Assembly (NCBI RefSeq): GCF_009905375.1
Contig: NC_133655.1
Coordinates: 165,500,967 to 165,564,966 of the forward strand
Reading direction: 5' to 3'
Origin: Apium graveolens
Taxonomy: Eukaryota; Streptophyta; Magnoliopsida; Apiales; Apiaceae
Length of the DNA: 64,000 nucleotides
Of this stretch, positions 55,202 to 64,000 are shown in pieces. The position numbers were made by a program, and so were the translations under genes. The notes under the pieces are model-generated. The model made no database searches, was not told the origin of the DNA, and saw only the letters and a list, made by a program, of their open reading frames with translations. Numbering within the stretch: the first letter of the stretch is position 1; each line of letters starts with the position of its first letter.

Positions 55202-58200
55202 TCATCTGATCTCTCTGATGTCAGGAGTTGTTCTGAGATAGTTCTTCAACAAACATTTCTCAGCATATCTGAGTTCATCAATCATTCTCCTTTTGGCATC
55301 TTTAAGCTCTGCAGTATCTTCACCAATTTGAAAGATTGCAGCTCTGAGATCATTGCTCTTTGCTTTTCTTATATCCTGATCCAGTCTGATCAAATAAGCT
55401 TTATCAGACTCAAGATTGAATTCAACAGCCCTGTACCCCAGAAAGGTAGTTATAATCTTAGCAGTGTTGGGCTTCATTTCAACTATATCACCATTGTGAT
55501 CTCTGTACTTTGGAATGTATGTGCTGTCAGACTTAACAAAATAAAGCCTTTTCTGTCTCTGAATCTGTTCTTTCAAATAGTTTGCAGCAGTTCCTGTTAT
55601 TCTGTCATCCACTTGAAGTAAGAATAGTACATGCTCCAATTCTTCAAAATACTTCAATGGAATGGCATTTTGTCTTATATGATAAACCCTACCATCTGTC
55701 ATGAAATACAACAAGATGTAATCTTTCAAGTAGGTATGGTAAACCATCTATACAGATTCCAGTTGATTCAATCTCTCAGGAGTTGCTCCAATACCTGGTT
55801 CACTCAAGGAAGTTAGATCATTGGTAGTGTTATGTATTCTTCTTTCATCAGCACTTCCCAATCAAGTTTTATCTCTTGCTTCCTTTCCAGTAACTACTCT
55901 AGCTTCAAAACCACTTGCAGTAGTCTTCAAAGGTTGAGTCTGTTTTGCTTTAGTGAATCCTGGTAGGAGTGTCTTTGGTCTATCTTCTGATATCAAGTTA
56001 ACTTGAGCTATGTCAGAGGTTACTTGCTTCTTCTGAATATCAGAACTTACAATTTCTTGACTCTGAACAACTTGAGCCATGTCAGAGTTGTTTTAAGAAT
56101 TTTTCTTGATGTCAGAGCAAGATTATCCTTTTCATCAGTAATTTCTTCATCCTCTGGAGGCACATAAACCTTGATAGGTTCACCAACCTTTTCTTTACCC
56201 TTGGATCTTGGATCTATCTGCGGTTGTGATCTAGCAAATGTTGCTTCGGTATATGTCCTTTCTTTGATCACAATGCCTTTGAGTTTTGGAAGTGGCTTTT
56301 TACCAGAAGCTTCAGATTTAGATGTGACTTTCTCTGATTTAAGTCTGGCTTCTTCTTCCATTAAACTTTCCAAGTCCATTCCTGGATTTTCCTGAAGAAA
56401 TAACTGTCTTGACATTTCCTCATCAAGATCTAAAAGTTCATCAGAACTTATCCTTTTACCAGCAGCAGAACTTATTCTTTTCCCAGTATCAGAACTTGTC
56501 CCGTGACTTGTGATTTCAGCTTTTCTTGATGTGAATCTTCTACCTTGACTATGACCTCTACCCATTCCAGGGTTTCCTTGATCATCTTTTTCATCATCCT
56601 TCCCTGTCAGTCTCTTGTCAGTCTTGCATTTGGACTTAATTACTTTCTCCCCCTTTTCGGCATCAGCAGGTAGTAGAAGAGAGATAAGCAATTCCACCGA
56701 GGATTGGATTTCAGTCAGTTGTGATTGCTGAGAAGCTTGATTTTTCAGAATATCGTCAATCTGAGTTTGTTGATGATCTTGAGTCTTCTCAATATAAGCA
56801 ATCTTGTCAAAGGTAGGTTGGAAGAACTTTTTCTTATCAATTTTCCAAACTTGTTCCTGTTTGATAAATTCTTCCTGAATCTTGTGTAGCTCTGCATGAG
56901 TAGTTGAGTGAAGACCTTGTAGATGTTTAGTACTCAATGCAGTGACTCTAAGCTGGGTTTTCAAATCATCAGAATTTAACATTTCCTCAGCTTTAGTCAA
57001 GTGCTCAGCAAGATGCTTTTCAGTTGGAACATATGAAACTGAGTTCCATTCCTTAGTCCACTCCTGTCCTGCAGGAGTTTCACTCCAAGGTACTGGTGCT
57101 TCTCCGGTAACAAACTTCTTAACCAGTTCAGACTTTAGAATAGTCTGTTGAGGAGCATGTCCTGAAGGACCTGCTGCATCAGCATCTGCAGTTGGAGCAG
57201 CATCACCAGTATCTCCAGCATTTGCAGCATCAGAACTTAAAGAATCAGTATCTTCTGATAAGACAACAGTGTGAGTAGCAATGGAGGTTTCAACATCCTC
57301 TAATTGCTGATCTGGTTCTAAGTTCTGATCAACGGCCAAATCCTGATGCTCACCTAAAGTCTGATCATCAGCATCATGATGCAAAGAAGGTGTTGTTGAT
57401 AACTTTGGAGTTTGAACAACATCAGTAACAGGTGTTGTTGAAGGATTAGTTGCAGGTGGAGCTTCTAAGAGAATTACTTCAGGCACAACCAAGTTTTGAA
57501 CATCAATATCAGCACTTGTGCCTGGATCAACAGGAGACACAGATGGTGTGTTAGCCTTTTCAGAAACAGCTTCCTGAGATGGAGTTGATGGAGAAGAAGT
57601 GACTGGAGCAAATTCCTTGTCTTGTGAGATCAGAGATTCCTGATCCCCTTCCTTAGCTGCTTCCTCTTCATCATCTGAAACTGGCATGTGTGCCCTCTGT
57701 TTCTTGTATATCTTTGTTGATTTGGATTCCTTTGGAGTGTCAGGAACTGTCATTCTTCTAAGCCTCTTGAGAAGCCTAGCTCCCCCAATTCCAGAATCCC
57801 TCTGAGAAGTCTCTTTCCCAACTTCACTTACAACAGGTTCTGAAAAAGGAACCTGTTCCTCAGTATCAGAATCATCTCTCAAGGCAATCCTCCTTCTCTT
57901 TTGAGGTGTTTGAGGAACAGTCTTTGTCCTCTTTAGCTTGGAGGATGAAGGCTTCACAGTAGGTGCTGAGGATGAGGGTTGAACAGCCTGTGAAGTGGAG
58001 AGATAGGATTTGAGATATGTCCTGAGGGTAGGTTGAGTAGAATGAGTGGTAGGTGCTGAGGATGATGGTTTTTGGGTGTTTGTTGTTGGTTGGACATCAG
58101 AGTAAACAGATCTATAAGTATTAGGATCAGCATTTACTAGGATCTGTTTTACAGACTGAGGAATCTGTAATGGTCTAACCACTGATTTCTTAGTGTCAGC

Positions 58201-58261
58201 ATTTACCAGGTCATTAAAATAGCGTTTTGCAACTTTAAAAGGTGTGGTTGAGGAACTAACT
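55202..58261 (-). pseudogene. ORF3 of copia-D, unknown protein of about 1,000 residues
   Basis: Minus strand. The frame is open from the gypsy border (58261) through an internal Met at 58182 to 56047, with 711 codons after that Met. A frame change near 56093 leads into the frame ending at 55202, which has a TGA near 55864 and a TAG near 55748. In order: a basic/Ser/Thr/Pro-rich N-terminal half with Lys-Arg clusters (possible nuclear signals, about residues 75-105 after the Met), an acidic low-complexity part, then the conserved block with Leu-Val-Lys-Lys-Phe-Val, Pro-Val-Pro-Trp, Trp-Thr-Lys-Glu-Trp-Asn, coiled coil, Asp-Ala-Glu-Lys-Gly-Glu-Lys and Lys-Cys. Next are Asn-Pro-Gly-Met-Asp-Leu-Glu and a basic tail. 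A second folded-looking region (55747-55202) follows with Asp-Gly-Arg-Val-Tyr-His-Ile and Tyr-Phe-Glu-Glu-Leu-Glu-His segments. No known domain, signal peptide or membrane segment seen. The true start lies beyond 58262. Confidence 0.78.
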
Positions 58262-61200
58262 TGTAATATCCGGGATATATCGTGTAATTATTTTTGCTAT
58301 TAAATAATTATTATATGTGTTCAGTATCTATTCTGTGAATTATTTGTTAAGTGTTAAATGTGTTGGATGTTTAAAAATATTATTAATTGAGTATTTTAAT
58401 TTTTATATGTCCAAAATAAAATACAGATAATTGTCATATCTTCCTAATTATTTTTATGTTGATTTATGAATTTATAAGAATCATATGGATTTTATAAAAT
58501 CTTTTTCCGGGTATTTAAAATCTATTTTATAAAAACGGGAACCAATCATCGTTATCCGTTTTTATGTTTTTAGAACCCAAAACTCTTCCGAGAACTCCTT
58601 CCTAACCTAATTGCAATATTCCGAGCATTTTCCGTGTTTCGACTTTTTCAATCCGGCGTACGGTTTGTCCTGCGCGGGTCCCGGTGCAATATTTTCGATA
58701 CATTATTCGTTTCGGTAAATCAATAAAACTCGTATTTTCGATAAATGGGAGCTTTTTATTAAACTATCATAATTATCATCTCGTAATACGTGTAACCAGG
58801 CGCTGAGACCAAGACCGTAGTACAAATTGTACTGATTTGGATAATTATCTCAAAAACCGGTACCGTTTGGATCAACTTTTATAAATAAACGTACCGTTTT
58901 ATATCCGGAATGATCCAACGGGATACTAATTTTCCGTAATTATAAATAGCTTCTACCGTATTTTATTTTATACCGGAAATCATTTACAAACAGTATTTAC
59001 AGAGTTTTTACAGAGAAAATACTATAATTATATTATGTTCTTCATAATCAAACACAAATTCGGAGGCGTTATCGATATCCGATTTTGGCGTACATATACT
59101 CAAAACGAAGCTACCGAAATCTAGAATCCAAATCTTCCATCAATTTCAACCCAGAAAACATCAAGTGATTTTCTATTTAATTATTTATATTCGAATTTCT
59201 TGGTATTTAAACTATGAATTTTTGTACGGATGGTTGTTTGAATGATTTGATGATTGTATGTTGTAGAGCTTGTTTTCCTGATCATTTTGGTATATTATAC
59301 TTCGAATTTGGAGTTCAATAACATGTTCAAATTAGGGTTTGATTCTCGAATTGTATAATTAGGGTTTATATTCGTTTGAATGTTCTTGATTAAAATTGGG
59401 GGTTTCTTATTTAGGGATTATCAGAAGTTCTAAAGGGGTGGGTTTTGTTCCCCTTAAAATTAGCAATCTAATCGTATATAGCATGTTATCAGACGATTTC
59501 TAGATTGAACGGAGTTGTTGTTTGAAGTTCTCGCCGGAGTTCTTCGTGTTTTGGCCAAAAAATTGATTAAATGATTGTTGTCGACAGATTGTTGAATGGT
59601 TAGGCTTCTGGAAATGCTTAGACTGATTTTGCATTGAAAAATAGATCAAACGAGGTTGTTTTCGACCCCGATTGAGGTCACCGGAATCCAGAAAGGGTCA
59701 CCGGATTCTGGGTTCGTCCGGCGGTTCATCCCGACCCGGCGACCCGGTTCCTGACCCGTTTCTTTTTATTAAAAAACCCGGTTTTGATCCAGAATATCCC
59801 TAAATCAAAGTTGTTTTTGGCATTTTTGCAAGTTAGTACCTGAAGTTTCCAGAATTTTACAAATTCTGGATTCCTGTTTTAAATTCTTTTAAAATTTAGA
59901 TTTCTTTTTATAAATTATTTTCAAAATTGTTTTTAATTTCAGAAAAATCCGAAAATGATTATTTTAATTTCAAAAATCATTATTTTAATTCCAAAAATTA
60001 TTTTTAATTCAAAAATAAATCTGAATTAATTATTTAATTAATTTCAGTTAATTTTTAATTGATTAATTAGTCAATTAATTTGAAAATTAATTGGTTAATT
60101 GATTTAATTAATTATTAATTGATTTTAATTAATTATTTAATTAGATTTAATTATTTAAAAATGATTTAAAAATTTCGAAATATAGTTTCGAGCTTTAAAA
60201 TATTATTGTAAATTATTTCTAAGGCTCGAAAATTATTATAAAATTGTTTCGAAGCCAGATGTGGCCAATCGAACCCTGTTTATTACTCTGAAATTGATCC
60301 AACGACCCGTTTTAATTCCGAAAAATGTTTTAAAAATCATTTTTATTACCTGAAAGCCTGTTTATGACCTGAGACTTCTTTATAAGTGATATATCATTGA
60401 TTATATGACGTGCTATGTGTTATATGTGACTTGTTGGTTGACTGTCGGTCTATATATTTGGTGATTACTTATTTATAGCATAACTTTCAATCCGTTAATC
60501 AGATTTGGGTGAAACGAAGGGTAGATAGAAGTATATGTCGAATAGAATCGTAAGAGTTAAATATTGATAGATATTTATAATGCCTAGCAGAATAAGCAAG
60601 GCGTAAGAAAAGGAAGCAGGTGATCAGAAAATAGAATTGTCATGTAGAAAATACAGCAAGTAATCAGAGAATAGAAGTGAGGCATAAGAAAAGCAGACGA
60701 GTGATTGTTGAATGGAGTCAGTAGATAAGTACAAGTGAAGTTGAAATCGATTATGATAAGGCAAGTACTTCTAAACCTTTCTTGAGATATATTGCAAATA
60801 TTTCTAAATTCTCTTTTGACATATTGTTAATACTCAAAATAGCTCTGTTTTATATTGGAAATACTTTGAATCCTTCAGCCTTGAACCTGAGCCACATCAT
60901 TTGATCTTGAGCTGTAAGCCTTATTCTTTGTGAACCGTTTCTGGTTGATTTACCAAATATTAAACCACACATATACAATACTACTCCACAAATATATAAC
61001 CATCACATACCAAACACTGGAACAAAATTGTTTTAAACATGCAGAAACTTTTATACTTAACCATACCTTGTGACATCAAAGTATTAAAACCCTGTAAAAA
61101 CATTATTCATCTAATACCCGATTGTCCTGCAGGCTGGAGGCCACTTCTTTCATGTACTTTGACATACCCTTTCAGTAACCATGAATTTTTACCATGCTTT

Positions 61201-61920
61201 TATACAAAAGTTTTATTGTTATTAATTATGATCAGGTTTTATTGAATTCTGTTGTTTATCATATTGAACTGCTTTAGAATTGGATAGTTTTCTTTGTATA
61301 GACCAGATTCGTGGTCAGACCATATCAATGGTCAAGTTAGGCCAATGTGTGCCTTGGATCCAGTAGTTAGAGCAATGTTGTGTACTTTGCTCGGGGTTAG
61401 TGCGTGACTGATCAGCAGCCTAACCTTGGTTTTAAAAACTTAAAATAAATATCCAATTCTATTGGTTGTTTAACAAGAAACTTGATTCCTTTGAATCATC
61501 TTGTTTATTATTGTTTAACCTTAGTGAATAATGATATGACTTGCTGAGCTAGTTAGCTCACTCTTGCAAATCTTTTTATGTATGCTACAGTTACAAAGGA
61601 TACAGTTGATAGCGAGGTTTCACAGTTCAATGTTCGAGCTAGGATTCCAGATTATGGTTGATCGATCCAGCAGGAGCTTATTGCAATAGTGAGATAGTAA
61701 GGTTGTAAGAATAATTTCATATCAGTTGTAAATTAAATTAGTTGGGATTTGGTGCGATGTAATAAAAGTTAAGGTTGTGGCTTGTTTTCATACTTTAACC
61801 TGTTGCGATCCGTGGTTATGTAAAGTAGGGTCATTGCAAATAATAATTTATATACAGGTTTATATATTGAGTATGTGTTGTGGACCCCAAACTTCTGACC
61901 CGGGTTTGGAGGGCGCCACA
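58262..61920 (+). repeat. 5' LTR of gypsy element E
   Basis: 3659 bp. A TATA box (TATAAATA) lies at 58941-58948, so most of the LTR would be downstream of the transcription start. An AT-rich TTAATT-repetitive stretch lies at about 59880-60170. A CTCACTCTTGC sequence at about 61558 recalls the CTCACCCTTGC of the other Tekay-like LTR. The small frames inside are not genes. Confidence 0.82.
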
Positions 61921-61923
61921 GGT

Positions 61924-61936
61924 TGGTATCAGAGCT
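61924..61936 (+). promoter_or_regulatory. Primer-binding site of gypsy element E
   Basis: TGGTATCAGAGCT three bases after the LTR; initiator tRNA-Met type, exact. Confidence 0.85.
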
Positions 61937-64000
61937 ACAAGTTATAAGTCACTGAAACAAGCATAGATTGTCAGGATTGGGTAGAGGGTTATGATTAGGA
62001 ATAGGAAATAGAAAGATGGGTTATCGTGAGTTTGAGTGCGAATGTATAGTAGGTCTCCGGCACGGGTCGTGTTGCGATTCGGGATTCTCAACTAGCGACA
62101 TGATATCCAGGCAACGACAATGGCAGATCCTGATTTCCCTGCATCAACTGATCGTTTGGAGCCTTCCGTTTAAGGATCGTCATCTTCTCCCAGATTCGAT
62201 TTGCGCCTTGTTCTTCCATCAGTATTAGCGGTATTACTTTCTGTTATGACAGTTGCGCCTCTCCAAGTTATTCAGCGCTATTCTATCATTTCTCGATACG
62301 AGACTACCTATTCAAGAACCTTCATTTGCTTATTCTTGTTCTTTTGAACATTCAACCATGAATATATCTTTTCTGTTTACTATATACTATATTCTATATC
62401 CTTAGTTTAAAAACCTTTCCAATGAAATAACAGCATTTGCGAGAAGGGACACGATAGCTGCAGTAAATGGTGAGTATTGAGATACAAATCAAGGTGAGAA
62501 AGGAGTTTAGAAAGAAGATTCAAGTGTTATGGAGGATGGCTGTTATCAGATTACAAGAAGCTATTGGCAATTAGGCCACTCATGACTAGTTTATGGAATG
62601 GAGTAGATAAGTGTTAAAGAGAGAGAGTTAAAGGAGATTAGGGATCTGAAGATTTCTCGAAATTAGGAAATGGTGTTGTAATGATATGATATGTATATTC
62701 TAACAAGATGATGCGACATTAGCTGACTTGTTGACTATTGGATAGCCTGTTCTACTTAATGATTACAAAGGGGTTAACGGGGATACTACCAGTATGGGAG
62801 CCTTAATGTGAAGTTACGAATAAGATAACGTGCAACGATAGCGAAAGTTTTCATTTAATTACGGAGAATAATAGACCCCAATAAAGGAAAGGAGATAAAT
62901 GAAAGTGAACGGACCCTTGAGTGATTGTTTTTTTAACTTGGTATCTGGTCATAAGAAGGACAACAACCAACTCATACAGTATGGACAACCGGAGGTGTGA
63001 TTTCAAAATTTTCAAAAATTTTAACAAGTTTTCGAAAAAGATTTTCCTCACAAAATTTCCAAAGGCCTTTTTGAATAAAATAATTTTTAAACCTTGGTTG
63101 TCAAGTTACTACTTGAGTTTCTTGTTTGTTAAAGGACCCGGATTATCTGGAAGGATGTTGTTTCAGATTCAGTATTGTTAATTCGAAGAATTCATTAATT
63201 AAACGGAAGCCTGAGTATGATCGAAGAAGATTGAGAAAATTTTCAAACTTTTCTAAAGGAAGAATATTATTAATAAAATGATCGCTATGTTGAATGATTC
63301 ATGGTTATTCCAAATTAAAAAGTGGAAACTCAAAGTTATCTGATAAGAACGCCATTATGATTGAATTGTTAAAGTATTATACGTGTAGGTGCGACGTTAC
63401 AGACGCGAGACTTAACAAGTAAGAATCTACCATCATGCTTAGTTGCGAAGGCAATCTTATCATACTTCTAAAGTTGTTATGTGATACAATTGGGAAATGA
63501 TCGAGTAAGTTCGAAAAATGAATACAAGTGCAATGTGGATAGTGACCAATGATATCATTCTCGTCCTCCACATTTCAGCATATATTCCTTTTAAGTTCCT
63601 AAAAGTGTATGAACTCCTTTTTATAACAAATTCTTTCTGGTGATATCAAAACGGAGGATTTTGCATTCCTTTCAAATTTAATTGTTCCCCTCGGATTTTG
63701 CTTTCTGATTGGGACAAACAGTGTTATGATGAGACGCTTTGTCGGAATGACGAAGAGTCAGGTGGGACGCCACCTAATCATGTGTTGTACGCCATACGGT
63801 ATGAAAGACTGGCCATCTTAAGTACCAATGTGGTTGTCTCATTCCTATTCTAATCATTATTTCTTCTTTCTTTTCAACTCTAAGTTTATTAAAATTTTGA
63901 ATTCTTCTAGTTGTTTCGTTGTATCGTTGTTCTTGTGAGAGCTTTTCAAATAAAAGTCAATATATTATACACCCAGCGGGCAAAGTCTCATCTATCTCTC
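61937..64000 (+). other. Interior start of gypsy element E, no clear gene
   Basis: A frame at 62120-62348 begins Met-Ala-Asp-Pro-Asp-Phe-Pro and has one TAA; it could be a broken gag start, but I see no gag core. Nothing else recognisable on either strand to the window edge; composition is mixed and many stops are present. Confidence 0.5.

Larger units (their letters stand above)
54386..58261 (-). mobile_element. Copia-D: minus-strand SIRE-like element, 3' part only
   Basis: From left to right on the plus map: 3' LTR (54386-54993), polypurine tract, short 3' UTR, then ORF3 on the minus strand to 58261, where a gypsy LTR begins. Its LTR is the same family as that of copia-C but in the opposite orientation, and it interrupts copia-C ORF3. 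The rest (pol, gag, 5' LTR) is presumably beyond the window after the inserted gypsy. Confidence 0.82.
58262..64000 (+). mobile_element. Gypsy element E with a 3.66 kb LTR, running off the window
   Basis: TGTAATATCC at 58262 to GCGCCACA at 61920 is one very long LTR, followed by a TGGTATCAGAGCT primer site. That combination is typical of Tekay-type chromoviruses, but it is a different family from 2160-15222. The interior to 64000 is noncoding or decayed. It cuts ORF3 of copia-D. Confidence 0.8.

Noticed and set aside
56047..58182. The 711-codon frame as a host nuclear gene
   Set aside because: Related proteins sit downstream of pol in copia-C and in copia-A, and this one is followed by a polypurine tract and LTR of the same element, so it belongs to copia-D.

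Overview
This is a plant nuclear window, most likely from a eudicot with a large, repeat-rich genome. I found no host gene. Almost everything is LTR retrotransposon, nested several layers deep. The evidence is plant Ty3/gypsy (Tekay-, Athila- and Tat/Retand-like) and Ty1/copia (SIRE-like and one other lineage) proteins, primer-binding sites of the TGGTATCAGAGC and TGGCGCC types, polypurine tracts, and five pairs of matching target-site duplications or element borders. I cannot place the species below that level.

Layout, left to right. (1) 1-27390 is the 3' part of an old SIRE-like copia element (copia-A). It carries a short accessory ORF and a long accessory ORF called ORF3 here. ORF3 is split by a complete 13 kb Tekay-like gypsy (2160-15222, TSD AATAT) and by a complete 11 kb Athila-like element (15687-26648, TSD ATTGG). 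(2) 27391-28213 is AT-rich sequence not assigned to a transposon, followed by a broken Stowaway-like MITE and a minus-strand gypsy LTR cut off at 29983. (3) 29984-44295 is a Tat/Retand-like gypsy on the plus strand, with the RT core deleted and a spliced antisense gene in its 3' part. That antisense gene is interrupted by a minus-strand solo LTR (35546-43635, TSD TGAAC), which in turn holds a rearranged copia (copia-B, 36737-43276, TSD TATAA). (4) 44296-54385 is a SIRE-like copia (copia-C) with gag, pol, a short accessory ORF and ORF3. It is cut inside ORF3 by a minus-strand relative (copia-D, 54386-58261) that has a longer ORF3. Copia-D is cut by a second gypsy with a 3.66 kb LTR (58262 to the window end).

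All the elements look dead. Many stops are single C-to-T changes (read on one strand or the other) from residues conserved in the family. RT cores are deleted or inverted in three elements. LTR pairs differ by deletions at short homologies.

The most interesting signals are these. First, an accessory ORF3 of unknown function is conserved in three SIRE-like copies and downstream of pol, with a coiled-coil region and a Lys-Gly-Glu-Lys motif, preceded by a small ORF that has its own TATA-like box. Second, the copia-B leader contains four hairpins that share one 13-nt loop but have different, internally complementary stems. Third, the Retand-like antisense gene has recognisable splice sites.
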